Assembly (NCBI GenBank): GCA_029262005.1
Contig: JAJDAG010000204.1
Coordinates: 1 to 33,382 of the forward strand
Direction of reading: 5' to 3'
Source of the DNA: Candidatus Zhuqueibacterota bacterium
GTDB taxonomy: Bacteria > Zhuqueibacterota > Zhuqueibacteria > Oceanimicrobiales > Oceanimicrobiaceae
DNA length: 33,382 nt
Shown: piece by piece, positions 23,901 through 32,277 of the stretch
Layout: every line of letters begins with the position of its first letter
How positions within the stretch are numbered: the first letter of the stretch is position 1
Program-made: the position numbers and the translations under genes
Notes under the pieces: generated by a model
What the model saw: the letters and a program-made list of their open reading frames with translations, nothing else
What the model was told of the DNA's origin: nothing
Databases searched by the model: none

Positions 23901-24567
23901 AATCAGTCCATCAATTATCTGGTTCTAGTGGGTACAATTAGCATCGATCATGCGCAAGATAACGATTCGTCAAGGATAATACACAGATTTTTGCTAACAT
24001 GATTTGCAAAATTTCGTGAAATAGAATTTAACTTACTAACCTGAATAATTCACAGCACCCTTATCATTCAGCAGAAATTTGGTTAATTTACAGTAGTTTA
24101 CCAAGCTAACAAGACGCCTCCTGAGTGACAATCCGGTGCATGACGTTTGACCTTAAATTGTGAATTTAGGAATTAATCGGTCTATTAAACAAAACGTTTG
24201 AAATCACCTTCTTCTTTGCTGAAATTACTTTTTGATTTTGGGTTCTAATTCTCCTGTGCAGAAAGCTTGTGACACCTTTCTTGGGGCGCGTGCTGATTAT
24301 TGTTTGCCCAGGTGAATACTGTTAAAATAGGTGGATGACCCGAAAAATCCAAGCAGTTCTTTACAAATCAATAGGTTAATTTTTTATAATCTCATACATA
24401 GGAGGAACAAAATACCGATTAGATCGATTAGAGAAAATAGTGAATGAGATTCAGAAGAACATGTAACAACATTGAAACACTTTTTGGCAAAAAGTGAAAC
24501 TGACATCTACACTACAATTAATACCTAGTTCCTGTCCTTGTGTTTACCTGGAAGAAGCGAGTTTACA
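23901..24567. other. Divergent intergenic region (about 670 bases)
   Basis: This AT-rich stretch between oppositely oriented genes contains no gene I can support. It should hold the promoters of both the minus-strand 23.9-kb gene and the plus-strand tail protease. A plus-strand promoter-like pair is listed separately. An orphan AGGAGG at 24400-24405 is followed by no usable start codon. Confidence 0.5.
24360..24390 (+). promoter_or_regulatory. Promoter-like pair upstream of the tail-specific protease
   Basis: TTTACA at 24360-24365 and a perfect TATAAT at 24385-24390 are separated by 19 bases, two more than ideal. It would give a leader of about 170 bases before the ATG at 24568. Confidence 0.35.
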
Positions 24568-26760
24568 ATGAAGAAGAAATTTATGTCCCGGAGTTTGAGC
24601 CGTATTACCATTTTTGTTTTTATTTCTGCCCTCATTATCCCATTCATGCCTGTGCATGCCGAGGGCGTCGATGCGCTAAAACCAGAGGCGAAACACGCAC
24701 TCTCCGGACGGGTCGTCGCAAAGCTGCTGCGGCAATTCCATTATAACCACCAACAAATGAGTGACGAAATTTCTTCTGAGATGCTGGATCTTTATGTCGA
24801 GCAGTATGATCCGAACCGTCTTTACTTTCTGGCCTCTGATATCGAGAAGTTTGAGCAATTCAGGTTTACTCTTGATGATGATATTCGCGATGGCAACGTT
24901 GATGCTGCCTATATCATTTTTAATACACTTACCTCGAGAATTGAGCAACGCTTGTTTTTTGTGAAAAACAGATTAAAGAAAGAATTTTATTATACAATAA
25001 ACGAGACATATCAATTGGATCGCACCGAACAGCCCTGGGCTCAGTCTGTTAAAGAACTTGATGACCTCTGGCGAAAAAAACTCAAAAATGAGGCGTTGAA
25101 TCTGAGACTGGCCGGCAAGGACTGGCCCGGTGCACAGACAACATTGAATAAGCGCTACGAAAATCTCGAACGCAGGATTGCTCAGTACAAGTCAGAAGAT
25201 GTTTTTCAGAATTTCATGAATGCGTTGTCGGAAACGTATGATCCACACACGAGTTATTTTTCACCAATTTCGTCTGAGAATTTTGGCATTGATATGAGCC
25301 TGTCGCTAGAAGGTATCGGTGCCCAACTTAGTGCGGATGGTGATTACACGAAAGTGGTCAGAATTATTGTTGGTGGGCCGGCTGATAGAAGTAAGGAGTT
25401 GCAGGCAAATGATAAGATAATCGGGGTCGCTCAGGGGTTGGAAGAAAAAATGGTCGATGTCATCGGGATGCGCCTGGACGATGTCGTGCAGAAAATCCGT
25501 GGGCCAAAAAATTCAATTGTTCGCCTCGAAGTAATTCCAGCAGACGTTCCCGCTGGTGGGCCGACCAAAGAAATTATTCTGGTTCGCGACAAAGTGGTTC
25601 TCGAAGAGCGAGCCGCGCAAAGCGATACGGTTGAAATTGAGCAAGATGGCAATCTTTTCAAGTTGGGAGTCATCACGCTGCCTTCATTTTATGTTGATCT
25701 GGAAGCCCAGCGTCGACATGATCCAGATTTTAAAAGTACGACTCGCGATGTACGTCGATTAATTGGTGAATTAGAAGAGGCCGGAATAGATGGACTGATT
25801 ATCGACTTGCGGCGAAATGGCGGTGGTTCATTACAGGAGGCCATTGAGTTGACCGGACTTTTTATCGAGGATGGCCCGGTTGTTCAGGTCAAGAGTTACG
25901 TTGGTTCCAAGAAGGTTGAATCCGACCCGGATCCATCAATCACCTATTCCGGACCGCTGGCAGTCCTCGTTGGCAGGTTCAGCGCATCGGCTTCAGAGAT
26001 CTTTTCTTCGGCCATTCAGGATTACGGCCGGGGTCTTGTTGTTGGCAACCAAACTTACGGCAAAGGCACCGTACAAAATCTTCTTGGCCTGAATCGGTTC
26101 ATCAAGTCGAATGATGAGAAGTATGGTCAATTGAAGGTTACTGTGGCCAAGTTTTATCGAATTACAGGTAGTTCCACGCAACATCGAGGCGTTATTCCGG
26201 ATATCAGCTTCCCCTCGATTTACAATGAAATGGACTTCGGTGAGGACAAGCAGATACATGCTTTGCCATGGGACGAAATTTCGCCTGCAATGAGCTGGAA
26301 ACAGGGTTTGGGCGCAAGGGAATACGATCAAGTTTCGATGTTTCTGTCGAAGCTGAGGTTAAACTCAAAAAAACGGACAGCGAAGAATCGAGAGTTTAAA
26401 TATATCCAGGAGGATATTGACGAGTATATTCTGGAAAAAGATCGCAATGCCATTTTTTTGAAAGAATCGGTGCGTAAGGCAAAGCGTGATGAGACTGAAA
26501 AACGCCGTTTTCTTAGAGCTGATAAAAGGCGTGCGGACAAGGGTTTTGCGCCTCTAAAAGAGGGTGAGAAGATACCGGCTGAGGACAAGGCGCCTGATGC
26601 AATTCTTAACGAAAGTAAGCGTATCCTGTCTGACTTGATTTTCCTTTCGAACCCGGATAAAGCCGCGTACATTGCAAAGACCGGTAAAAAGACCAATCTT
26701 GAGAATGAGGGTAAATCCACAACCGTACGAACCGATTCAGAAAAGAAAAACCGAAAATAG
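24568..26760 (+). CDS. prc: Tail-specific (C-terminal processing) protease, S41A family
   Basis: This 730-residue protein has a signal peptide (about 1-31), then the Tsp N-terminal helical domain (about 40-230, with YDPNRLYFLASDIEKF and ETYDPHTSYFSP), a PDZ domain (about 240-325), the S41 peptidase domain and a charged C-terminal extension (about 555-710) as in Escherichia coli Tsp. The catalytic Ser-Asp-Lys set is intact: Ser474 in RFSASASEIF, Asp485 in IQDYG and Lys499 in TYGKGTVQ, with the same 11 and 25 spacings as in Tsp. It degrades periplasmic proteins with exposed nonpolar C-termini and trims envelope lipoproteins. The ATG is preferred over an upstream TTG at 24538 because the signal peptide begins at MKKK. 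Confidence 0.95.
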   Translation: MKKKFMSRSLSRITIFVFISALIIPFMPVHAEGVDALKPEAKHALSGRVVAKLLRQFHYNHQQMSDEISSEMLDLYVEQYDPNRLYFLASDIEKFEQFRFTLDDDIRDGNVDAAYIIFNTLTSRIEQRLFFVKNRLKKEFYYTINETYQLDRTEQPWAQSVKELDDLWRKKLKNEALNLRLAGKDWPGAQTTLNKRYENLERRIAQYKSEDVFQNFMNALSETYDPHTSYFSPISSENFGIDMSLSLEGIGAQLSADGDYTKVVRIIVGGPADRSKELQANDKIIGVAQGLEEKMVDVIGMRLDDVVQKIRGPKNSIVRLEVIPADVPAGGPTKEIILVRDKVVLEERAAQSDTVEIEQDGNLFKLGVITLPSFYVDLEAQRRHDPDFKSTTRDVRRLIGELEEAGIDGLIIDLRRNGGGSLQEAIELTGLFIEDGPVVQVKSYVGSKKVESDPDPSITYSGPLAVLVGRFSASASEIFSSAIQDYGRGLVVGNQTYGKGTVQNLLGLNRFIKSNDEKYGQLKVTVAKFYRITGSSTQHRGVIPDISFPSIYNEMDFGEDKQIHALPWDEISPAMSWKQGLGAREYDQVSMFLSKLRLNSKKRTAKNREFKYIQEDIDEYILEKDRNAIFLKESVRKAKRDETEKRRFLRADKRRADKGFAPLKEGEKIPAEDKAPDAILNESKRILSDLIFLSNPDKAAYIAKTGKKTNLENEGKSTTVRTDSEKKNRK

Positions 26761-26764
26761 CATT

Positions 26765-26804
26765 GTGTTGGGAAGAGCCAAGAGTTTCAGGCTTTTCCCA
26801 ACAC
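26765..26804 (+). terminator. Strong hairpin just after the tail-specific protease
   Basis: Arms of 15 bases (GTGTTGGGAAGAGCC and GGCTTTTCCCAACAC) pair with a single G-T wobble around a ten-base loop, starting four bases after the stop codon. The following bases are TTCCTGCC rather than a T-run, so it is an imperfect intrinsic terminator or an mRNA-stabilising hairpin. Confidence 0.65.
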
Positions 26805-26853
26805 TTCCTGCCTTCTGAGATGTCCTTGCCTTACCTGTGTCTCTCGATTTTTC

Positions 26854-26882
26854 TTGACATCGCAATGATTATTGCATAACTT
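26854..26882 (+). promoter_or_regulatory. Sigma-70 promoter of the Memo-AMMECR1-dGTPase run
   Basis: A perfect TTGACA (26854-26859), a 17-base spacer and TAACTT (26877-26882) sit about 40 bases before the Memo start. The spacer contains a dyad GCAAT-GATT-ATTGC (26862-26875) that could be an operator. Confidence 0.7.
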
Positions 26883-26922
26883 TGATGGCTGCTTTTTTTA
26901 AGCGAACTAATTGGCCTTAGTC

Positions 26923-27780
26923 ATGCATACAGTCAGCAAACATGAGGTTCGGCCTCTTTCCGCAGCCGGTTTGTTTTATCCGGCAGACCCTGTCAAGCTC
27001 TCCAGGCAAATTGATACATTTTTGGAACGAGCTGATACCGAAAAACCGGCAGGGACAATTAGAGGGATTATCTCTCCGCATGCGGGTTATGCATACTCAG
27101 GTCAAGTTGCGGCAGCGGGTTACAGTTGCCTGCAAGGTCTGCACTTCGATGTAATTCTGGTTATTTCCCCCAGTCATAACGAAAGTTTTCCTGGTGTCTC
27201 CGTTTTTACAGGAAAGGGATATGAATCGCCAGGTGGGTTGGTGCCGATTGAGGCTGAATTCTCAAACGCGCTGGTGAAAAGTTGCCCACTCATTCATTCT
27301 TCCTGGCAAGGCCATCGGAACGAACATGCTTTGGAGGTGCAATTGCCTTTTCTTAAAAAAACGCTTGACTATTTTGAGCTTGTCCCTATCGTAATGGGAG
27401 AACAGAACCTGGATACTGCAGTTGCTCTTGGTCAGGCACTTGCAGAAGTGTTGGAAGGCGTTTCCGCCCTTATTGTTGCCAGTTCCGATCTTTCACACCG
27501 GTTTCCATATCCGGTTGCGTGTGCCTTGGATCATACTGCTGCAGAAATCATTGAAGCATGTGATGAAAATAGATTTGTGGAGGCTTTGGAAAAAGGAGAA
27601 TGCCAGGCATGTGGTTGGGGCCCGATTATTTCAGCACTGGTTGCATGTAAATATGAGGGCGCTGATTCTGTCAGGGTATGTCAGTACCAAAATTCTGGGG
27701 ATGTAACCGGTGACCACTCGAGCGTTGTCGGGTACCTTTCAGCTTTGCTCTATAATGATAGAATTGAGCACAGGAGGTAA
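26923..27780 (+). CDS. Memo-family protein (AmmeMemoRadiSam system protein B)
   Basis: A 285-residue protein matching the MEMO1 family over its whole length. The family metal-site segments are visible: GIISPHAGYAYSG (with His53), VISPSHNESFPG, HALEVQLPF, and ASSDLSHRFPY. Members resemble class III dioxygenases, and human MEMO1 binds metal; the bacterial role is unproved. It commonly occurs with an AMMECR1 homologue and a radical SAM enzyme. Here the AMMECR1 gene follows after five bases, but no radical SAM gene lies in the window. ATG at 26923 is chosen over an upstream TTG because the conserved N-terminus (HEVRPLSAAGLFYPAD) begins there. Confidence 0.92.
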   Translation: MHTVSKHEVRPLSAAGLFYPADPVKLSRQIDTFLERADTEKPAGTIRGIISPHAGYAYSGQVAAAGYSCLQGLHFDVILVISPSHNESFPGVSVFTGKGYESPGGLVPIEAEFSNALVKSCPLIHSSWQGHRNEHALEVQLPFLKKTLDYFELVPIVMGEQNLDTAVALGQALAEVLEGVSALIVASSDLSHRFPYPVACALDHTAAEIIEACDENRFVEALEKGECQACGWGPIISALVACKYEGADSVRVCQYQNSGDVTGDHSSVVGYLSALLYNDRIEHRR

Positions 27781-27785
27781 TTCTC

Positions 27786-28355
27786 TTGGCGGATTTTGAT
27801 CTCGGCTATGAACTGCAACTGAATGAGCAAGCGCGGTTGCTCGAATTTGCCAGAAACAGCATTGAGGCGAAACTGCACAAGGTTGCTTTGCCTGTTTTTT
27901 CATCCGATTCAGCAAGACTGCAGGTTAAGTGTGGCACTTTTGTAACCTTGACCAAATGTAGAAATTTACGTGGGTGCATTGGGGGTGTTAAAGCGGTAAA
28001 ACCTATGTGTCTTGCTGTCCAGGCGGCCGCACTCTCTGCCGCCTTTGAAGATCCGCGTTTCCCGCCTTTGGAATTGAGCGAACTGCCCGCAGTGGTCATT
28101 GAAGTATCTGTGATCACATTGTTACAGACAATTGAATCTATTCTACAAATCAAAGTTCGGGAGCATGGCCTTTTCGTGAAGCTTGGTAAAACCCATGCGG
28201 TGTTATTGCCGCAAGTCGCCGTTAGAAACGATTGGAGCAGGGATACATTTCTGGAGCAAGTGTGTTTAAAGGCGGGCTTGACCGGGAGCGCATGGCACGA
28301 TCCGGATATGAAAATCATGACTTTTGAGGCACAGGTATTTCGCGAGACCGGGTGA
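27786..28355 (+). CDS. AMMECR1-family protein (AmmeMemoRadiSam system protein A)
   Basis: A 189-residue protein with the AMMECR1 hallmark LRGCIG (NLRGCIGGVKAV) and the downstream AAFEDPRFPPLELSEL and IEVSVITL segments typical of the family. Length is normal for a bacterial member. The start is TTG, supported by AGGAGG eight bases upstream, in the tail of the Memo gene. The family's reaction is unknown. Association with Memo is conserved in many bacteria and archaea. Confidence 0.93.
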   Translation: MADFDLGYELQLNEQARLLEFARNSIEAKLHKVALPVFSSDSARLQVKCGTFVTLTKCRNLRGCIGGVKAVKPMCLAVQAAALSAAFEDPRFPPLELSELPAVVIEVSVITLLQTIESILQIKVREHGLFVKLGKTHAVLLPQVAVRNDWSRDTFLEQVCLKAGLTGSAWHDPDMKIMTFEAQVFRETG

Positions 28356-28401
28356 ACAATGAAAGGTAACGATTACTCTGAAAAAGCGGGATGACACGAT
28401 T

Positions 28402-29682
28402 GTGCAACTCAGAACGCGCATTGAAGTCGAGGAGCTTGAAGAGCAAATGCTCGCGCCACATGCGCGCAAAAGCCGTGATGCACACACAACACGACGCCAC
28501 GATGAAGAGGAGCATAATTATCGCACCAGTTTTCAGCGTGACCGTGATCGTATTATTCACTCACGTTCTTTTCGCCGTCTCAAACATAAGCGCCAGGTTT
28601 TTCTTACCTCAGAAAGCGACCATCACCGGACCCGGCTCACCCATACTCTTGAAGTTTCACAGTTATCGCGGACCATGGGCAGAGTGTTGGCTTTAAACGA
28701 AGATTTGATCGAAGCAATCGCATTGGCACATGATCTTGGACACACGCCTTTTGGGCACTTGGGTGAAGTAATTCTCAACGACATCATGACCGGAGCAAAA
28801 ATGTTTGTTGGTCAGGGCAAAGCCATTAATGCTGGTGGGTTTAAACATAATTACCAAAGCGTCCGTGTTGTAGATAAACTGGAAACAAAGTATGCTTTCG
28901 AAGGGCTCAACCTCACAGCACCGGTTCGCGAAGGCATATTAAAGCATACCGCCCTGAAGCGTGGTCAGTTTGAATACCCGGATTTTGAATACCAAGGCCT
29001 TTGTTTTGACTGGGATGCTGCTTTAACCCTTGAGGGTCAAGTTGTGGCTATTTGTGATGAAATCGCCCAGAGAACCCATGATCTGGAGGATGGGATCCGT
29101 GCCGGTCTTGTTGAGATCGGTGCAGTTCGTCAGCTTGACATTGTTGAACGAGTCGAAAAGAATTTTGATCTGGCTGATTGTCCTGATAAGAATAGTATTC
29201 ATTATGCAGGCTTGCTGGTTCGGGGGCTTATTAATTTTTTAGTAAATGACGTTCTCCAGGTTACCGCCCAAAATATTGGTAAATACCAGTCAGAAGTTGG
29301 GCGTTTGTGCGAGTTTGATCGGGAACTTGTTAAATTCAGCCCGAAAATGGATACCCTGCAAAAACAACTCAACAAGTTTATTTATAAAGAAATTATTCAC
29401 TATTCACGTGTGCGGTGGTCAGATGAACTGGGCAAGGAATTGCTTTTCAGGCTATTCGAGGCATATTTTTTGGATTATCGACTTTTGCCCGAATATCTCT
29501 TGCAGGAAGGTTTGGAATCAGACGTAGCTCAAATGCAAGAAGCCACTACATTTTTTCGTACCGTGTGTGATTATGTTGCCGGAATGACCGACCACTTTGC
29601 AGTCCGTGAAGCCAGGCGTCTTGCTCAGTTAGGAAAGTTAAAAATTGACGATTTGAATATCGAGTCTGCGCTTGGAATTTAA
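28402..29682 (+). CDS. dgt: dGTPase-like HD-domain triphosphohydrolase
   Basis: This 426-residue protein belongs to the deoxyguanosinetriphosphate triphosphohydrolase-like family. The N-terminus (NYRTSFQRDRDRIIHSRSFR) is diagnostic, followed by the HD metal site: HHRTRLTHTLEV with His81, AHDLGHTPFGH with His110-Asp111, and CDEIAQRTHDLEDG. It hydrolyses dNTPs to deoxynucleosides and triphosphate, and so tunes nucleotide pools; relatives limit phages. The C-terminal half carries the usual helices. The start is GTG 28402, 46 bases after the AMMECR1 stop, with only a weak ribosome site. Confidence 0.93.
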   Translation: MQLRTRIEVEELEEQMLAPHARKSRDAHTTRRHDEEEHNYRTSFQRDRDRIIHSRSFRRLKHKRQVFLTSESDHHRTRLTHTLEVSQLSRTMGRVLALNEDLIEAIALAHDLGHTPFGHLGEVILNDIMTGAKMFVGQGKAINAGGFKHNYQSVRVVDKLETKYAFEGLNLTAPVREGILKHTALKRGQFEYPDFEYQGLCFDWDAALTLEGQVVAICDEIAQRTHDLEDGIRAGLVEIGAVRQLDIVERVEKNFDLADCPDKNSIHYAGLLVRGLINFLVNDVLQVTAQNIGKYQSEVGRLCEFDRELVKFSPKMDTLQKQLNKFIYKEIIHYSRVRWSDELGKELLFRLFEAYFLDYRLLPEYLLQEGLESDVAQMQEATTFFRTVCDYVAGMTDHFAVREARRLAQLGKLKIDDLNIESALGI

Positions 29683-30568
29683 CCATTTTCACCTGCCTTT
29701 GAATATCAAAATAGAGAATCTGAGTTTCCGATACAACAGACATAGCGAGATCGGTACTGCCGTTCTTGAGGATATAAATCTGAGCGTTCGAGCAGGTGAG
29801 CTGGTGGCAATTATTGGCTTGTCCGGTTCCGGGAAAACAACCCTGTTGCAGCACATGACCGGTCTTTTGCAACCGGATTCCGGTCGAGTTCTGGTTGATG
29901 GAAAGGATATTCACAGCAAAAACGTATCTTTAAGTCAGCTTCGCCGGCGCCTTGGTCTGGTTTTTCAATTTCCGGAAACACAGCTTTTTGCTGAAACTGT
30001 TTTTGATGATATTGCCTTTGGCCCACAGAATCTCGGCCTTGATGCCTCGCAAGTGGCATCCCGCGTTAACGCTGCATTGCTGACCGTTGCACTGAACCCG
30101 CCGGATTTTATTGATCGCTCACCGTTTCAATTGAGTAGTGGTGAAAAACGTAGAGTCGCCATTGCAGGTGTGCTTGCAATGAATCCGGAATGTCTGGCTC
30201 TTGATGAACCGACCGCCGCACTTGATTCTACCGGAATATTGGCTATTTCCCATTTTCTGAAAGCGTTTCATGCCTCGGGAAAAACGGTTATTCTCGTTTC
30301 ACATAATATTGACCTTATCGCGAGATTGGCAACGCGTGTGGTGGTCTTACGTGCGGGGCAACTTTGTTACGATGGCGATGTTGAAACCTTATTATGCCAC
30401 CAGGATATTCTACAACAGGCCGGCTTTGCGTTGCCTCGGGCACGTTGTGTGGTTAATTATCTTGTTGAACTCGGTTTGGCCAACAAGCGCAACCTCATTT
30501 CTGTGGAGCAAATCAAACTTCACCTGACAGAAATTGCAACGACTGTTTCAAAACAATCCATTGGATGA
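29672..30568 (+). CDS. EcfA/CbiO-type ABC transporter ATPase
   Basis: A complete ABC ATPase of about 298 residues: Walker A GLSGSGKTT (49-57), Q-loop in LVFQFPETQLF, signature LSSGEKRRVAIAG, Walker B CLALDEPTAAL, and H-loop VSHN. The PETQLFAETVFDDIAFGP segment is characteristic of the energy-coupling-factor (vitamin and metal uptake) ATPases. No EcfT or S component is adjacent, so it probably works with subunits encoded elsewhere. The TTG start at 29672 overlaps the dGTPase stop; TTG 29699 would give a more typical N-terminus (NIKIENLSFRY). Neither has a strong ribosome site. Confidence 0.88.
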   Translation: MEFNHFHLPLNIKIENLSFRYNRHSEIGTAVLEDINLSVRAGELVAIIGLSGSGKTTLLQHMTGLLQPDSGRVLVDGKDIHSKNVSLSQLRRRLGLVFQFPETQLFAETVFDDIAFGPQNLGLDASQVASRVNAALLTVALNPPDFIDRSPFQLSSGEKRRVAIAGVLAMNPECLALDEPTAALDSTGILAISHFLKAFHASGKTVILVSHNIDLIARLATRVVVLRAGQLCYDGDVETLLCHQDILQQAGFALPRARCVVNYLVELGLANKRNLISVEQIKLHLTEIATTVSKQSIG

Positions 30569-30664
30569 TAACTTACCATTTTCCTTCTTTCGGTTTCTCT
30601 GGCATCATCTGCAACACAATCGTTTACTTTTTTCCTATAAAATACCCGACTTTTTAGGCCGCTA

Positions 30665-30692
30665 CGCTAATATTTACCTGTAGATAGTAAAT
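30665..30692 (+). promoter_or_regulatory. Candidate upstream activator site (first promoter)
   Basis: The box CGCTAATATTTA (30665-30676) overlaps a dyad ATTTAC-N9-GTAAAT (30672-30692). It is about 70-95 bases upstream of the -24 element, where sigma-54 activators usually bind. Eleven of twelve bases of the box recur upstream of the second sigma-54 promoter at 32143-32154. Confidence 0.4.
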
Positions 30693-30758
30693 GATTCTGC
30701 CTGAGTAAAACTGGCGGAAATTTAGTTGTGAAAGTTTGTTATTAGGCAACTCCTTGTG

Positions 30759-30775
30759 CTGGCACAAAAATTGCT
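30759..30775 (+). promoter_or_regulatory. Sigma-54 (-24/-12) promoter of the activator gene
   Basis: CTGGCAC, five A bases and TTGCT give GG at 30761-30762 and GC at 30773-30774 with exactly ten bases between. That is the canonical RpoN spacing and a full match to TGGCAC-N5-TTGC. Confidence 0.85.
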
Positions 30776-30904
30776 AGTTCGCCACGAGATTCATCACCAA
30801 ATCCGTAAAAAAAAAGACAAGTCATAATGGAGCTAATATATTAGTTGCTCGTTTGTGGTTTAATTGTCAATATTCATCACGTACAACATGGGATTCATTT
30901 TAAG

Positions 30905-32035
30905 ATGTCAGCAACTTTGGTCGATAATTACGTGGGTAAGATTTCGAATACTGATGTAATGGAAGAAATTAGAAGACTTATAATGAATGGCGACAATGGC
31001 ACTCCGGCCTCAAACGGGTGGGAAGGCAAAAAGTTCGGATTTGATTTTCACTATCCATTGGTGAGTCGAAGCCCCGAAATTAAGGGAATTTTCAGTGTTA
31101 TCAAAAAGGTGGCAAAAAGTAATGCGACCATTCTGATTCACGGTGAAACCGGAACAGGAAAGGAGCTGATTGCCAGCCTCGTCCAGTTTATCAGTGACAG
31201 AGGGGACAAACCATTTGTCACAGTTAATTGCGCTGCTTTACCGGAAAATTTACTGGAATCGGAATTGTTTGGGCATGAGAAAGGGGCATTTACCGGCGCC
31301 TATCAGTCCCGAATTGGCAAATTCGAGCAGGCGAACGGCGGCACGCTCTTTCTTGATGAAATAGGCGACATGCACATTGCTACCCAGGCAAAAATTTTAC
31401 GTGTGATGCAAGAGCAGGTGTTTAGTCGTGTTGGCGGTAACAAGGATATTGAAGTTGATGTTCGTGTTATTGCTGCGACAAACAAGAATCTTGTTGAGGC
31501 AATGGAAGAAGGCAGTTTTCGCGCCGATCTTTATTACCGCCTGAATGTCGTGACGCTAGACATTCCACCTCTCCGTGAACGTAAAGAAGATATTCAACTC
31601 ATAGCTGATTTTTTCGTACGAAAATTCTCTCAAGAAATCCGCAAAGAAGTTGCAGGATTTCAAGAGGAGACCAAGGCGCTGATTCAGAACCATTCTTGGC
31701 CTGGAAATATTCGGGAATTGAAAAATCTGATTGAACGCGCAGTCTTGGTTGCAGATGAAGGGGAAGAGATTACCCCGGAAGATCTGGCAATGTTAGGCAA
31801 AGACTATTTTGCCGCCGGTGGCCGGGATCGTCGTCGCGGCTCTGATAGTGATTTGGTCAGCTTCAGTACATTGAATCTGGAAACAATTGAGAAGGAAACA
31901 ATTCTCAAGGCGCTGCAGATGAGCGAATGGGTGCAAAAAGATGCTGCCGGTCTTCTTGGTATCTCACCCAGGGCACTAAACTACAAAATAAATCAGCACG
32001 ATATTACCCACCCATCCTGGAAGAAAAACAATTAG
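30905..32035 (+). CDS. Sigma-54-dependent transcriptional activator without receiver domain
   Basis: This 376-residue bacterial enhancer-binding protein has a short N-terminal arm (about 45 residues), a AAA+ domain and a Fis-type helix-turn-helix. Walker A is GETGTGKE (80-87), the sigma-54 contact loop GAFTGA is at 127-132, and Walker B is LFLDEIGD. The sequence LRERKEDI and the SWPGNIREL motif follow, then the HTH near 335-372 (AAGLLGISPRALNYKI). With no receiver, PAS or GAF domain it resembles PspF, which is controlled by a partner protein or constitutively active. Its own RpoN promoter suggests autoregulation. ATG 30905 is chosen over an upstream TTG at 30845; no good ribosome site is seen. 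Confidence 0.93.
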   Translation: MSATLVDNYVGKISNTDVMEEIRRLIMNGDNGTPASNGWEGKKFGFDFHYPLVSRSPEIKGIFSVIKKVAKSNATILIHGETGTGKELIASLVQFISDRGDKPFVTVNCAALPENLLESELFGHEKGAFTGAYQSRIGKFEQANGGTLFLDEIGDMHIATQAKILRVMQEQVFSRVGGNKDIEVDVRVIAATNKNLVEAMEEGSFRADLYYRLNVVTLDIPPLRERKEDIQLIADFFVRKFSQEIRKEVAGFQEETKALIQNHSWPGNIRELKNLIERAVLVADEGEEITPEDLAMLGKDYFAAGGRDRRRGSDSDLVSFSTLNLETIEKETILKALQMSEWVQKDAAGLLGISPRALNYKINQHDITHPSWKKNN

Positions 32036-32056
32036 TTTTTCTTTATAGACCAATGA

Positions 32057-32086
32057 AAAGGCCAGCCGGTGTGCTGGCCTTTTTTG
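32057..32086 (+). terminator. Intrinsic terminator after the sigma-54 activator
   Basis: AAGGCCAGC, a six-base loop (CGGTGT) and GCTGGCCTT form a perfect nine-pair GC-rich stem followed directly by a run of T. This is a textbook Rho-independent terminator isolating the activator gene from the surface-protein gene. Confidence 0.93.
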
Positions 32087-32142
32087 TTTCCCAAAACCTA
32101 TTACTTAACTGAAATACCTTCATGTAATCCAGTTGGAACAAC

Positions 32143-32154
32143 CGCTGATATTTA
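32143..32154 (+). promoter_or_regulatory. Candidate upstream activator site (second promoter)
   Basis: CGCTGATATTTA differs by one base from the box at 30665-30676. It lies about 60 bases before the -24 element. A GTAAAT half-site (32182-32187), also present at the first promoter, follows it. Confidence 0.38.
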
Positions 32155-32175
32155 AGTATTTCTTATTAGCATAAG

Positions 32176-32189
32176 TTATTTGTAAATAA
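32176..32189. repeat. Perfect AT-rich palindrome near the second sigma-54 promoter
   Basis: TTATTT-GT-AAATAA is a perfect 14-base palindrome 26 bases upstream of the -24 GG. It could be a bending or IHF-like region, or part of an activator site. AT-rich composition makes chance symmetry more likely. Confidence 0.3.
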
Positions 32190-32212
32190 TAGTTTGTGAT
32201 GAATGTTTTGCT

Positions 32213-32229
32213 GTGGCACAACCTTTGCT
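32213..32229 (+). promoter_or_regulatory. Sigma-54 (-24/-12) promoter of the Ig-like surface protein
   Basis: TGTGGCAC, AACCT and TTGCT place GG at 32215-32216 and GC at 32227-32228, with ten bases between, matching the RpoN consensus exactly. It lies about 50 bases before the ATG of the secreted repeat protein. Confidence 0.87.
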
Positions 32230-32277
32230 TAATGCCTGAATCGCTGAAGGTGATTTGGAATTCAAAGGAGAAATAGA

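Larger units (their letters stand above)
30569..30904. other. Intergenic regulatory region before the sigma-54 activator
   Basis: No gene is visible in these 336 bases. They hold a perfect -24/-12 element (30759-30775) and, about 85 bases further upstream, a dyad and a shared 12-base box, listed separately. No clear terminator follows the ABC ATPase gene. Confidence 0.55.

Noticed and set aside
24270-24290. TGACACCTTTCTTGG as a sigma-54 element ahead of the tail protease
   Set aside because: The invariant GG is GA and the -12 GC is GG, so the essential bases are missing.
24399-24430. Strong AGGAGG followed by a possible short leader peptide
   Set aside because: Only an ATA codon lies at the correct distance and the frame closes after about eleven codons, so no peptide can be supported.
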